Shown here: positions 19,518-30,163 of the stretch, piece after piece
Position numbering within the stretch: the stretch's first letter is position 1
Layout: the number at the start of each line of letters is the position of its first letter
DNA from: Nitrosomonas sp. Is79A3
Lineage (GTDB): Bacteria > Pseudomonadota > Gammaproteobacteria > Burkholderiales > Nitrosomonadaceae
Direction of reading: 5' to 3'
DNA length: 64,000 nt
Assembly: GCF_000219585.1 (NCBI RefSeq)
Contig: NC_015731.1
Location: 1,240,001 to 1,304,000, forward strand
Program-made: the position numbers and the translations under genes
Notes under the pieces: model-generated
What the model was told of the DNA's origin: nothing
The model's database searches: none
Seen by the model: the letters and a program-made list of their open reading frames with translations, nothing else

Positions 19518-20271
19518 CGGTCAGTTGCCCGCCCCAGACACAACCGGTATCCAATGCAATCAAGTTATCTGTGATGTGTAGCCCTAATGCCGACCAGTGC
19601 CCGCAAATAATGGTTGCTTCCTGGCTGGCTCGTTGCGGTACGTTAAACCACGGCAAAAAGCCCGGGGGAATGGATTGCAGATCACCTTTAAAAGCAAAAT
19701 TCATTTTGCCTGCCGTGGTGCAGATACGCATCCGCGTCATGGCGTTGATGATCACCCGCAAGCGGGTATAATCAGTCCATTCATCTTGCCAGTAATTGGG
19801 TTTATTGCCATACATCTGTGAGAAAAATTCCTGATAGTTATCCTGACGCAAAACACGCTCAGCTTCATGCGCTAATTGCTCGGCTTGCACAATTGACCAG
19901 CATGGCAACAAACCGGCATGCACCATGGCATATTGCTCCTGGGTATAAAATAACTTCTGTTGTCGCAACCAATACAATAATTCATCCCGATCAGGCGCAT
20001 CCAAGATGGGTTGAATTGTGTCACTGGAATGGTTTTTTGCGATACCTGCCGCAACCATCAACAGGTGCAAGTCATGATTGCCTAGCACCATGATCATCGC
20101 ATCGCCTGCTTGTTTGATATAACGCAATAGGGATAATGAATCGGGGCCGCGATTGACGATATCTCCAACCAGCCACAATTTATCCTGTGCCGGATCGAAC
20201 CGGATTAGATCAATAAGCCGTTGGAATGCGGTAAAACAGCCTTGTAAATCACCGATTGCATACGTTGCCAT
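19468..20271 (-). CDS. apaH: Bis(5'-nucleosyl)-tetraphosphatase, symmetrical
   Basis: Cytoplasmic metallophosphatase splitting Ap4A into two ADP. Metal-binding motifs in order: GDLQGC at residues 7-12 (the usual form is GDIHG), GDIVNRGPDSL, GNHDLHLL, and GHWSALG with ALDTGCVWGGQL near the end. 267 residues is normal. Last gene of the minus-strand group bamE-dapB-apaH; its last 50 bases overlap plsC tail to tail. Confidence 0.93.
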   Translation of the reverse strand: MATYAIGDLQGCFTAFQRLIDLIRFDPAQDKLWLVGDIVNRGPDSLSLLRYIKQAGDAMIMVLGNHDLHLLMVAAGIAKNHSSDTIQPILDAPDRDELLYWLRQQKLFYTQEQYAMVHAGLLPCWSIVQAEQLAHEAERVLRQDNYQEFFSQMYGNKPNYWQDEWTDYTRLRVIINAMTRMRICTTAGKMNFAFKGDLQSIPPGFLPWFNVPQRASQEATIICGHWSALGLHITDNLIALDTGCVWGGQLTAIRLEDRKVFQLPCAQ

Positions 20272-20317
20272 CTTTGGATTGTCGCTGAGTGAAATGTGTC
20301 GCTACTGATGGGGAGTA

Positions 20318-21142
<825 letters not shown>

Positions 21143-21166
21143 TTAAATTTTAATAAAGAATTAATA

Positions 21167-21580
21167 TCATTGATCAGCTTTCTTAGCTTCCGCATCATCT
21201 GGCTTTGCTTTTTCTGCATCAGGGGCAGTTTGGGCCGGTTTGGGTTTGACGGGATTTTTAGAGAAAGACAGATAATTTTCAATATTCACCAGCACGTCAT
21301 CGTCAAAAAAAACAGTCATTCTTTTTTGTTCGACTAACTCCCCTTTCTCGCGGAACAAATAGACATAATCCCACCGGTTATCACGGAAAGCATCCATGAT
21401 GAGCGGTGATCCCAGGACAAAAAGTACTTGGGATTTGGTCATGCCGGGTTTTAATTTTTCCACCATTTCTTCTGTAACAACATTGCCCTGCTGCACATCA
21501 ATCTTGTAGAGAATAGAAGGAAGGAATGAACATCCTGCCAGCAGCAGGCAAGCAAGCAGTACGAAAATTTTTGCAACCAT
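21167..21580 (-). CDS. bamE: Outer-membrane assembly lipoprotein BamE (SmpA/OmlA)
   Basis: Small lipoprotein of the beta-barrel assembly complex. A signal peptide ends in the lipobox LLLAGC; the BamE core follows (GNVVTEEMVEKLKPGMTKSQ, VLGSPLIMDAF, WDYVYLF), then a Pro/Lys/Ala-rich charged tail. The ATG at 21580 gives a proper signal peptide; a GTG at 21613 would add eleven residues. Divergent from fur with about 77 bases between them, a common proteobacterial arrangement. Confidence 0.9.
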   Translation of the reverse strand: MVAKIFVLLACLLLAGCSFLPSILYKIDVQQGNVVTEEMVEKLKPGMTKSQVLFVLGSPLIMDAFRDNRWDYVYLFREKGELVEQKRMTVFFDDDVLVNIENYLSFSKNPVKPKPAQTAPDAEKAKPDDAEAKKADQ

Positions 21581-21657
21581 TTTGTTGATATTATATGTTT
21601 CCAAAGTGAACACAGCACTATATGATACAGTAAATACTATTTTGAACAGAGAGAACC

Positions 21658-22098
21658 ATGGGTAACTTCGACGATCTGAAAAGTAAGGATCTTAAAAACA
21701 TTGGCCTAAAAACAACATTACCTAGGCTAAAAATATTGAATTTGTTCGAGCAAAGCAGTGTGCGTCACCTATCCGCTGAAGATGTTTATAAAGAATTGAT
21801 CGGCGAAGGTGAAGATATTGGATTGGCAACTGTCTATCGTGTATTAACACAATTTGAACAGGCTGGATTGTTGGAGCGGCATCATTTTGAAAGCGGAAAA
21901 GCTGTTTTTGAGCTAAAAGGAGATGGTCATCATGATCACTTGGTTTGTTTACAATGTGGCCGTGTCGAAGAATTCTACGACGCGGAGATAGAGAAGCGCC
22001 AGATAGCCATTGCGAAAGAGCGAGGATTTACGTTGCAGGAACATTCATTGTCACTCTATGCGGATTGTATTAAACCAAACTGCCCACATCGAAAATAA
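21658..22098 (+). CDS. fur: Ferric uptake regulator Fur
   Basis: 146-residue iron-responsive repressor. The winged helix includes [11 protein letters not shown] and [15 protein letters not shown]. The metal-binding region is [17 protein letters not shown], with a second Cys pair in CIKPNC. GAGAGAACC precedes the ATG. It probably controls the ferric transporter at 53.3-57 kb, where a Fur-like site is visible. Confidence 0.95.
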   Translation: MGNFDDLKSKDLKNIGLKTTLPRLKILNLFEQSSVRHLSAEDVYKELIGEGEDIGLATVYRVLTQFEQAGLLERHHFESGKAVFELKGDGHHDHLVCLQCGRVEEFYDAEIEKRQIAIAKERGFTLQEHSLSLYADCIKPNCPHRK

Positions 22099-22102
22099 AA
22101 AA

Positions 22103-23374
22103 ATGTCAGTGAACGCTACACGCTATTTTTCAGCATTAAAATTTTCCCTAGCGCATAGTGCATGTTGCCGGAAGATATGCACAGGAATCGTGGCGCTCAC
22201 TGTTTTGGCGTTCACACGCACTGTTCATGCCGAAAATAACGATTTTGGCGAGTGCATTGCCCGAATAAAATCACAAGCAAAAGTAGAAGGTATTCCTGAT
22301 AATACAGTCAATAAGGTGCTGGATAAGGTCAAATACATACCCCGTGTGATAGAACTGGACCGGCGTCAACCTGAATTCACGCAAACATTTGCAAATTACT
22401 TTACCACGCGTATCAATGATGAGCGGATTCAGCGTGGCCGGGAATTATTTGCCAGACATCGTCCTTTATTGAATCAGATTCAGCAGGAGACAGGTATTCC
22501 GGCACAATATCTGGTTTCATTCTGGGGTCTGGAAACTAACTATGGCGGACATTTTGGCGATTGGTCAGTGACCGATTCATTAGCCACGCTTGCCTGTGAT
22601 CCGCGCCGCAGCACCTTTTTCACACAGGAACTGTTCAATGCCATGCGCATAGTCGATGCCGGAGATATCTCTCCGGAACGAATGATCGGTTCATGGGCGG
22701 GAGCCATGGGGCATATGCAATTCATGCCATCTACCTTTTTACGCTATGCCAAAGATATCGATGGTGACGGGCGACGTGATCTGTGGGGTAGTATCCCTGA
22801 TGCCATGGGATCCGCGGCAAATTTTCTACGGCAATTAGGCTGGACGCCTGGTTTGGACTGGGGGCGGGAAATCCGGCTGCCGCCAGCTTTCGATTACTCA
22901 CTGGCGGGGCGTGATCAAATGCTGAGTGAGGCGGAATGGGCAAAACTGGGGGTTGTCACAACCGCCGGAACGCCATTACCACCCACCGAACAAAAAGCCG
23001 CATTGCTCGTTCCTTCAGGCCACCAAGGACCGGCTTTTTTGGTGACCAAGAATTTTTATGTGATTATGCGCTGGAATCGCTCTGAATTTTATGCGTTGTC
23101 AGTCGGGCATCTGGCAGATCGCATTGCGGGCGCGGCTGCATTACATCGTACACCACGGGCTGATACAGAAAAAATATCCCGCGAACAAGTACGCCAGCTT
23201 CAGATGGATTTGTCTGCACTGGGTATTGATGCCGGTGAAGCGGATGGTGTGATGGGTTCGGTGACCCGTCAGGCAATCAGCCATTTCCAAAAAAATACAC
23301 AGCGTATTGCGGATGGCCACTTGGATGCATCCTTATTGATCGCTATTCGTGAAGCTGCGAGTATGGTGCGCTAA
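22103..23374 (+). CDS. Lytic murein transglycosylase (MltB family) with peptidoglycan-binding domain
   Basis: Periplasmic enzyme cutting the glycan strand of peptidoglycan. A signal peptide (GIVALTVLAF, cleavage near VHA|ENN) is followed by the SLT_2/MltB-type catalytic domain with the likely catalytic Glu in SFWGLETNYGG, then AGAMGHMQFMPSTFLRYA. The last ~60 residues are a peptidoglycan-binding domain (QLQMDLSALGIDAGEADG). The same frame runs back into fur to 22010, but the ATG at 22103, five bases after the fur stop, gives the best signal peptide. Confidence 0.9.
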   Translation: MSVNATRYFSALKFSLAHSACCRKICTGIVALTVLAFTRTVHAENNDFGECIARIKSQAKVEGIPDNTVNKVLDKVKYIPRVIELDRRQPEFTQTFANYFTTRINDERIQRGRELFARHRPLLNQIQQETGIPAQYLVSFWGLETNYGGHFGDWSVTDSLATLACDPRRSTFFTQELFNAMRIVDAGDISPERMIGSWAGAMGHMQFMPSTFLRYAKDIDGDGRRDLWGSIPDAMGSAANFLRQLGWTPGLDWGREIRLPPAFDYSLAGRDQMLSEAEWAKLGVVTTAGTPLPPTEQKAALLVPSGHQGPAFLVTKNFYVIMRWNRSEFYALSVGHLADRIAGAAALHRTPRADTEKISREQVRQLQMDLSALGIDAGEADGVMGSVTRQAISHFQKNTQRIADGHLDASLLIAIREAASMVR

Positions 23375-23410
23375 AGAAAGACCTGCAGAGAATTGATAGG
23401 TGCTTTCGAT

Positions 23411-24397
23411 CTAAGCGAACAGATGCTTAATAGCTTCCTGTTCAGCGATCAGTTCTTGATAGCTTTTCTGCATTTTTTCCCGGTCCGACGGAGTTATTTC
23501 TAATCCTTCAACAATTTTATACTGGCCGTTCTTGCAGGTGACCGGGTAACTGAAAATCACCCCTCTGGGTATGTCGTAGCATCCATTGGAGGGCACCCCC
23601 ATAGATACCCAATCATCTTCCGGCGTACCAAAAATCCAGCTCTGCATATGATTGATGATCGCATTGGCCGCGCTGGCTGCGCTCGATTTGCCGCGACGTG
23701 CTTCAATAATCGCCGTGCCGCGTTTTTGTACCGTTGGAATAAAGTGATTTTCTATCCAAGCGGTGTCCCCAATTAGCGACGCTACTTTGTCATTGCCAAC
23801 GGTTGCATGGCTTAAATCAGGGAATTGTGTATTGGAATGATTGCCCCACACGATCATTTTCTTTATGTCTGACACAGGGACATGGAGTTTCAGCGCGGCT
23901 TGAGACACTGCACGATTATGATCCAACCGTAACATCGCTGAGAAATTCGCAGGATCCAGATCGGGTGCATTTTTTAGGGTAATGTAAGCATTCGTATTGG
24001 CAGGATTGCCGACGACCAGCACTTTGACATTACGTTTGGCAGCGACATTCAGTGCTCTTCCTTGCGCGATGAAAATAGGACCATTGGCTGCAAGGAGATC
24101 CTTGCGTTCCATATTCTCACCCCGTGGCCGGGCACCTACCAGCAGGGCAATGTCCACATTATCAAATACAACTTCTGGATTATCGGTAGTGATAATTTCA
24201 GTTAATAATGGGAAAGCACAGTCATATAACTCCATGACAATGGCCTCGAAAAACGGCTGTGCATCAGTAATATCGTGCAACTGCAGAATAACCGGTTGGT
24301 CTTTGCCAAACATGTCGCCAGCTGCAATGCGAAATAGCAAGCTATAACAAATCTGTCCAGTTGCGCCGGTGACAGCAATACGAATAGGCGGTTTCAT
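23411..24397 (-). CDS. mdh: Malate dehydrogenase
   Basis: NAD-dependent malate/oxaloacetate interconversion in the TCA cycle. NAD-binding [13 protein letters not shown] near the N-terminus, substrate-loop Arg in [11 protein letters not shown], catalytic His in [13 protein letters not shown]. About 328 residues, matching the betaproteobacterial/cytosolic-type enzyme. The open frame extends upstream to 24499, but the ATG at 24397 begins the conserved fold and has AGGATTGG before it. Confidence 0.95.
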   Translation of the reverse strand: MKPPIRIAVTGATGQICYSLLFRIAAGDMFGKDQPVILQLHDITDAQPFFEAIVMELYDCAFPLLTEIITTDNPEVVFDNVDIALLVGARPRGENMERKDLLAANGPIFIAQGRALNVAAKRNVKVLVVGNPANTNAYITLKNAPDLDPANFSAMLRLDHNRAVSQAALKLHVPVSDIKKMIVWGNHSNTQFPDLSHATVGNDKVASLIGDTAWIENHFIPTVQKRGTAIIEARRGKSSAASAANAIINHMQSWIFGTPEDDWVSMGVPSNGCYDIPRGVIFSYPVTCKNGQYKIVEGLEITPSDREKMQKSYQELIAEQEAIKHLFA

Positions 24398-24571
24398 TTT
24401 TTCCAATCCTCGAGAAGCCGCCAATGGCTTAGAAAATTGGCGGTATATGGGGAAAAGTGAACGAATTATACTTGCAATCAGAGTCTCACGGAAGAGCAAG
24501 TTTGCTTAAGAAAAAAGAAATGTGATAGGGCGTTGATTGCATATTGAAATACAAGGAGTATCTGGAATGTA

Positions 24572-24628
24572 AAGGAATCTCTGAATAATTCACCTTTGTC
24601 ATTCCTCACTTCGTTCGAAATGACAAAG
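24572..24628. repeat. Degenerate copy of a dispersed inverted-repeat element
   Basis: Starts AAGGAATCTCTGAATAA and contains a hairpin with arms CTTTGTCATT (24594-24603) and AATGACAAAG (24619-24628) around CCTCACTTCGTTCG. The same words occur in the repeats at about 41.1 and 47.3 kb, so this is a shortened member of that family. The rest of 24398-24821 has no gene that I can see. Confidence 0.6.
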
Positions 24629-24662
24629 AAAAAAGTCAAATGGACAGTTAAGTCCATTTGAC
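24629..24662 (-). terminator. Rho-independent terminator of the P-type ATPase gene
   Basis: Perfect 11-bp stem GTCAAATGGAC / GTCCATTTGAC (24635-24645 and 24652-24662) with a 6-base loop, followed on the minus strand by TTTTTT. The stem shares the GTCAAATGGA word with the terminator at 3.2 kb. Confidence 0.8.
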
Positions 24663-24821
24663 CGGGAAGTATCTCAAACTTTATCGTCAAAAGCTGGAGA
24701 ACGTAGCAGAAGTAGGAGAGAGTTTATTTTCTGCAGTACGGTAGGAACAGTATCCAGCAATTGTTCTGTTGTGTATGTGATTTTTGTCACAATACGGCGC
24801 GGGATTCCAGGTGATGGCGTT

Positions 24822-27308
24822 TTATTTTGTTTCCCGATTGTGCACAGCATTCGGCTGGCATGCTGAATTCAGTAGTGTTAATGCCGCAACGAGTATTCCG
24901 CCTGCGATGGCCAATAACCAGTCATCGCTATGTAGGGGTGCGAGATGCAGGAATCCGGCGAGGGCGGGTGTTTGCGCCAGTACTAGTGATAATCCGATGG
25001 TGATGGCGACAATGTACCACGCGGTGCGTGACTGCATACGGCTGAGCGCAGCGGTGATACCGGCACTGGCGGCGGTTAGTGAAACCAGTGCCATGGCACG
25101 CGCATGATCTACATCGTATCCTGCTCCCAGGCTGCGAACGTAGGCTAATGTGACGATCAGCGTCACCGTTAAACCTACCAGCGCAATCACGAACCACTGC
25201 CAGTTTGTGAAGAAACGCAGCTGTTTTGAACGCGGCTGGTAGGTCAGTTGTCCGTTTACGGTTATTGCCTGGAATACCAGCAAAGCGGTGGGATGAATGA
25301 TTAATTCCAGCCAGACGACGTGCACAGGCATATAGAGCATGGGGTATCCAGCCAGCGGAATGATGGCTGCGGTGAGCACTAACGGTAAATGAATTATCAG
25401 CAGGTATTGAAAACTCAGTTGCAGATTGGTGAACAGTTGCCTTCCTTCGGCAATGGCCCGCACGATGCTTTGAAAATTATCATCGAGCAACACGATCGCG
25501 GCAACTTCCCGAGCGCTGCGCGTGCCCCGCTGTCCCATGGCGATACCGATATCTGCGGCTTGCAGTGCAGGCACATCATTGACGCCGTCGCCGGTCACGG
25601 CAACGATTTCACCGCTGTTTTGCAAGGTTTGCACCAGCAACAGTTTTTGTGCGGGTATTGCACGCGCAATTACATCGACATCACGCAATACGCCGGCTTC
25701 ACCGCGCTCCAATTGTGCTTGCAGATCATCCGCTTTGACTACATGCGGCGTGGTTCCGCCCAAACCGATTTCTCGTGCGATAGCAAGTGCGGTTGCCGGA
25801 TGATCTCCGGTTACCATGATGACCCAGATGCGGGCATTGCGGCACTGGCGTATCGCTTCTTGTACGCCTTCACGCACCGGGTCTTCAAAGGCCAGCACGC
25901 CTGCGAAAATAAAATCCCGGTCGGGTTCGCCGCCGTGCCAATTTGCAGTGTCGAGCGTTTGCCATGCACAGGCAATCACTTTATGGCCGCCGTTGGCTAA
26001 TTCATCGATGTGCGTTTGCCAATCAGCGAGGACTGCACTTTCCATTTGACACCGCGCCAGCACAACTTCCGGAGCACCTTTGAGCGCAGCCAGTAAGGTG
26101 TTGTTCAAACGGACAATGGCGGTTTCACATTTGCGGTCTTCGGTAAATGGAAAGACTTCGGCCGGTGTTGTATGCAATGCCGTGGTCAGTGCACCGAGAA
26201 TGGCCAGATCCATCGGATCGCCGGTTTCATAACGGGATGCCGTTGCGGCTATTTCCAGCAAACGGTCTTCGCTGATGTCTTTTGCCGGATAGCGATGGGT
26301 GAGCAGCAATTGGCCTTCGGTCAGCGTGCCGGTTTTGTCAGAGCAGATACATGACACGCGGCCTATGTTTTCAACAACGACGGCACGCCGCACCAATGCT
26401 TGCCGTTTGGCTAATCGGTATACACCGACACCGAGAAAGAAAGTCAGGACGACGGGAAATTCTTCGGGCAAGGCAGCCACAGCCAGAGTCACCGCGCTGA
26501 GTAGTGCATCGAGCAAACCATGCCCTTGTTCCCAGCGTACCCAAGCCAATCCGAAACAAATCACGGCAGCTACGCCGAGCAGTATGGCAACGAGGTTTCC
26601 CACGGCACTTTGTAACGGCGTGCGTGCATGCGCCCCGAGCATTGCAGAGTGTACGATTTCTCCGTACAAGGTTTCTGTGCCGGTGAATACGATGCGTAGC
26701 CTGGCGGTGCCTTTTAATAGGCGTGTCCCTGCAAATAGCCAGGAATCCCTGGCGATACGTGCAGCCAGTTCGCTCTGCGGCAATGAGGGAATTGCGTGCT
26801 TATGAACCGGGTACGCTTCTCCGGTTAGCAATGATTCGTCGCATAACACGTCCTCACAGTATTCAACGAGCCCATCGGCAGGGCATGATTCGCCCGCACC
26901 CAAAAATACCAAATCCCCTGGCACCAATTCTTCAGTAGGGATTCGGAGTTGCTGGCCACCACGCATCACCGTGGTTTGTGCGGTCAGACAACTGCTTAAA
27001 CCGGCCATGGATGCTTGCGTACGCCGGTGCAGATACGCATCCATACCGAGAAATGGAATGAGTGCGATGAGTAAGATGATCGCTTCGGTCAGTTCTCCTA
27101 CTGCCAAGAACAATCCGCTGGTGCCGAGCAGAAACCATAACATCGGGTCTTTCAATGTATCGCGAAGGATATTCCACCAACCAGAAGACGGCGTTTCAAT
27201 AATCCGATTGCTGCCATATTGTTGCTGGCGGCGCTGTACGCGGAAAGAATCGAGCCCATCTTCTAGAGAACCCAGATCTTCAAGACGATTCTTTGGTACA
27301 AGACGCAT
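24822..27308 (-). CDS. P2-like cation-transporting P-type ATPase
   Basis: 828-residue ion-pumping ATPase. Domains in order: N-terminal cation-ATPase motif (EDGLDSFRVQRRQQQYG), actuator domain (DESLLTGEAYP), TM4 motif LPEEFPVV, phosphorylation site CSDKTGTLTEG (Asp near residue 322), nucleotide-binding KGAPEVVL, hinge VTGDGVNDVPALQAADIGIAMG, then C-terminal helices. The architecture is like calcium-type P2 pumps, but the TM6 region reads VWLELIIHPTALLVF, where calcium pumps have an Asn-x-x-Thr-Asp set. The transported ion is therefore uncertain. No regulator or partner gene is adjacent. Confidence 0.9.
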   Translation of the reverse strand: MRLVPKNRLEDLGSLEDGLDSFRVQRRQQQYGSNRIIETPSSGWWNILRDTLKDPMLWFLLGTSGLFLAVGELTEAIILLIALIPFLGMDAYLHRRTQASMAGLSSCLTAQTTVMRGGQQLRIPTEELVPGDLVFLGAGESCPADGLVEYCEDVLCDESLLTGEAYPVHKHAIPSLPQSELAARIARDSWLFAGTRLLKGTARLRIVFTGTETLYGEIVHSAMLGAHARTPLQSAVGNLVAILLGVAAVICFGLAWVRWEQGHGLLDALLSAVTLAVAALPEEFPVVLTFFLGVGVYRLAKRQALVRRAVVVENIGRVSCICSDKTGTLTEGQLLLTHRYPAKDISEDRLLEIAATASRYETGDPMDLAILGALTTALHTTPAEVFPFTEDRKCETAIVRLNNTLLAALKGAPEVVLARCQMESAVLADWQTHIDELANGGHKVIACAWQTLDTANWHGGEPDRDFIFAGVLAFEDPVREGVQEAIRQCRNARIWVIMVTGDHPATALAIAREIGLGGTTPHVVKADDLQAQLERGEAGVLRDVDVIARAIPAQKLLLVQTLQNSGEIVAVTGDGVNDVPALQAADIGIAMGQRGTRSAREVAAIVLLDDNFQSIVRAIAEGRQLFTNLQLSFQYLLIIHLPLVLTAAIIPLAGYPMLYMPVHVVWLELIIHPTALLVFQAITVNGQLTYQPRSKQLRFFTNWQWFVIALVGLTVTLIVTLAYVRSLGAGYDVDHARAMALVSLTAASAGITAALSRMQSRTAWYIVAITIGLSLVLAQTPALAGFLHLAPLHSDDWLLAIAGGILVAALTLLNSACQPNAVHNRETK

Positions 27309-27585
27309 TATGTTGTTTAAGACTTATTGATTGGATTCGTTAAATATCTACCTGTAATTTTTATACATTTAGATCATCCGGAAAGAAATAAGCATTTTGC
27401 TTATTTTTATTTTCTTCAAAGAAGAATAGCATATTGGGTGTGGATTCTTTCTTATAGGAAGCTAAATCTTCAGAGCGATATGGTTTTTTAGATAGAAATC
27501 GTAAATGTGTATTGTGTAGGTGAGTGTAGTTCGATGCGCTATTGTTATTCGTTGATTGCATTTTTTTCGATACAAGGAGAATATA

Positions 27586-27972
<387 letters not shown>

Positions 27973-28008
27973 GAAGAAAGCCCTACAAGAAAGGCTTTAA
28001 AGATAACT

Positions 28009-28043
28009 GCGATTCTGGTAGAAATGCCAGAGTCGCTTTTTTT
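28009..28043 (+). terminator. Rho-independent terminator of the poly-Asp lipoprotein gene
   Basis: Stem GCGATTCTGG / CCAGAGTCGC (28009-28018 and 28027-28036, with one G-U/T mismatch position) and an 8-base loop, followed by seven T. Confidence 0.8.
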
Positions 28044-28142
28044 CAATAGGAATAGAAGAATCGAGATTTAAGCTGCGCAATGTATTTGTCACTGCATCGC
28101 TTGCGATAGGATTGACGGGTTATTTGCTTAAATCCTGGTTTT
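28044..28142 (+). other. Short open frame between two terminators, possible gene remnant
   Basis: A plus-strand frame ending at the TAA near 28142 reads FKLRNVFVTASLAIGLTGYL and then LKSWF, which looks like one membrane helix. It has no ATG. It lies between the two terminators, so it is either the tail of a decayed small membrane protein or chance. Confidence 0.25.
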
Positions 28143-28176
28143 AAAAAAGCGCCCCCGGTATTTCACCAGGGACGCT
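28143..28176 (-). terminator. Rho-independent terminator of the 57-residue lipoprotein gene
   Basis: Read on the minus strand: AGCGTCCCTGG, a short loop, CCGGGGGCGCT, then TTTTTT. It lies downstream of the mini-lipoprotein gene. Confidence 0.75.
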
Positions 28177-28321
28177 AGGAGAACAAGCTTTAGCATTTCA
28201 TTTGCTCATTATAGTTTTTGCTTATGCATAATAAAATGCTTATTCATTTACTTCTTTAGCTTGTTGCTGATGCTTCAGAATCGACTCTCTATGAAATATT
28301 AAGAATCAACAGCAGAAACAC

Positions 28322-28495
28322 TTATTTTCCGTTTTTCCCTGCGGCTTCTTGTTTATTTTTTTCGAGCTCGGCATCAGTTAATGCACTGTCTCTTTCTTTA
28401 TAGAGGCTTGGTGGGTATTGACCTGGTTTACCCTCGCCTTTACACCCGGTCAACATGATGGCTAACAGTACAACTGCAATTAATGAATATTTCAT
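28322..28495 (-). CDS. 57-residue mini-lipoprotein, paralogue of the 27.6-kb gene
   Basis: A short gene with an ATG at 28495 preceded by AAAGGAG, and a TAA at 28322-28324. It has a signal peptide with lipobox IMLTGC. The mature part starts CKGEGKPGQYPPSLYKERDS and continues ALTDAELEKNKQEAA, matching the first 50 residues of the convergent lipoprotein almost exactly; it then stops where the paralogue goes on to its charged tail. Function unknown. It has its own terminator, so it is a complete transcription unit rather than debris. The convergent arrangement suggests duplication by inversion. Confidence 0.75.
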   Translation of the reverse strand: MKYSLIAVVLLAIMLTGCKGEGKPGQYPPSLYKERDSALTDAELEKNKQEAAGKNGK

Positions 28496-28945
28496 GACAA
28501 TCTCCTTTGTATTAATATCAAATGATGTTAATGGATATATTCAGCGTTACGTTGAAACTCAATTAGCTACAAGCTACATACCTAGTCTATAGTTTTTTAT
28601 CTGGAAATAAATTTCAGTTTCACAGACAAAATATACTTTGAGAAGACTAAATACTTGTACAAACTTAATCTTCTATAAAAATAAGATATGATTTCTGAAG
28701 TAATTAAGCGATGTAACTAAGAATAAGTAAACTTGCTTATTCTGATTTAAGGATAACATTAAAAATGTTAATAATGTGTGAAATTTGAATGCAGCAGACA
28801 TACACACAGTGATTGAAATGATGCAATGTTCGAGCGCAAAAGTTTGATGCCGGATTTGTGAGTCGCATTGATAAAAATAAAGTGTGCGGCTGTGTTCCTG
28901 TTCTTATTGGTGATTTGTCAGGAATGCGCTGCCTAAAAGGTGCTC
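28496..28945. other. Long AT-rich intergenic region
   Basis: 450 bases without a recognisable gene. It contains short inverted repeats (GAATAAG...CTTATTC near 28722-28743 and AACATT...AATGTT near 28758) but no clear terminator or repeat family. The promoter of the mini-lipoprotein should be at its left end. Confidence 0.4.
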
Positions 28946-30157
28946 TTAAACTGCAATAGTTTTACCATGACCGCTTGCCAGATAGCTTTCCGATTGCATT
29001 TCCATCAAACGCGAAATCGTGCGTTCAAATTCAAAACCGACATCGCCCCCGGTATATAGGGATTTCGGCGGCACAGCGGCCGAGCAAAGGAATTTGACGC
29101 CATGTTCGTAGAGCGCATCGATGAAATTCACAAAGCGCTTGGCCTCATCGCTATTTTCCGCGTTGAATTGCGGGATCGCGACCATGATGACGGTATGATA
29201 GGTTCTGGCGATGGCGAGATAATCTGCTGTCCCCAAGGGATTTGCACACAAGCGTTTAAATGAGAAAACAGCAACTCCCCGCGCGGACTTGGGTACAAAC
29301 AGTGTGCGTCCCTGCACATTTAATACTTCGCTAGGGACTTTCGCCCGATCTTCAATACGGCGGTCGGTCAGACGGAAAAAAGTCGCTGATAATTGGCCCG
29401 TGGTTTCTGCATTTATCGGGAAATAATAAGTTTCTGCGCCTTTCAAACGGTTGTAGCGATAATCTGTTGGGCCTTCAAGCGGAATAATTTCAAGTTTTTC
29501 CTTGAGCTGCGCAATGAAAGGCAGAAAGCGCTGGCGGTTCAAACCACTCTTGTAAAGATCATCGGGCGGGCGGTTGGATGTGGCGACCACAATTACGCCT
29601 TGGGCGAACAACTCCTTGAACAATCGTGTCAGAACCATGGCGTCGGCAATGTCAGTGACTTGTAATTCGTCAAAACATAACAGCGTCGCTTCACTGGCTA
29701 TTTGCCGTGCGATGGATGGCATCGGGTCATCGTCATTCGCACGGCTACCGTGCTGTGCGCGTTCCCGTACGGAAAGATCATGCCATTGCTTGAGCCGGGC
29801 ATGGATGTCAAGCATGAATTCATGGAAATGCACCCGCCGCTTTGATGCAATCGGAGCGACGGAATAAAACAAATCCATCAACATAGACTTGCCGCGACCG
29901 ACACCGCCATAGAGATAGATGCCTTTGGGGGCAGATTTGTTACTACCCAGCCAACGAAAGATACCGGCAGGAAACCAGCTTTTGAGCGCGAAGCCATCAC
30001 GTTTATTTCCAATTGCCGGGTACTCGATGAGTTCGTGGTGTAATCGATCTAATACAGCAACTGCTTTGACTTGATCGTCATCCGGTTTTAATTCGCCCGC
30101 TTGCATCAGGGCTTGGTATTCAGTTTCCGGGCCTGTTTTTTCTAATTTCTGTTGCAT
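28946..30157 (-). CDS. zapE: Cell division protein ZapE (AFG1-like ATPase)
   Basis: 403-residue AAA-type ATPase of the AFG1/ZapE family, which affects FtsZ ring stability in Escherichia coli. Walker A is GGVGRGKSMLMDLFY and Walker B LLCFDELQVTD; also seen are VATSNRPPDDLYKSGLNRQRFLPFI and the C-terminal RFVNFIDALYEHGVKFL and RTISRLMEMQSESYL, all family signatures. It lies 6 bases after ampG and is the last gene of the xthA-ampG-zapE operon. Confidence 0.9.
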   Translation of the reverse strand: MQQKLEKTGPETEYQALMQAGELKPDDDQVKAVAVLDRLHHELIEYPAIGNKRDGFALKSWFPAGIFRWLGSNKSAPKGIYLYGGVGRGKSMLMDLFYSVAPIASKRRVHFHEFMLDIHARLKQWHDLSVRERAQHGSRANDDDPMPSIARQIASEATLLCFDELQVTDIADAMVLTRLFKELFAQGVIVVATSNRPPDDLYKSGLNRQRFLPFIAQLKEKLEIIPLEGPTDYRYNRLKGAETYYFPINAETTGQLSATFFRLTDRRIEDRAKVPSEVLNVQGRTLFVPKSARGVAVFSFKRLCANPLGTADYLAIARTYHTVIMVAIPQFNAENSDEAKRFVNFIDALYEHGVKFLCSAAVPPKSLYTGGDVGFEFERTISRLMEMQSESYLASGHGKTIAV

Positions 30158-30163
30158 GGTTGG

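Noticed and set aside
25389-26805. Open frames of up to 203 residues antisense to the P-type ATPase
   Set aside because: The ATPase motifs on the minus strand are unambiguous; the antisense frames arise from its GC-biased third positions.
27387-27412. AATAAGCA/TGCTTATT hairpin followed by T-rich sequence
   Set aside because: No gene on either strand ends just before it, so it was not called a terminator.
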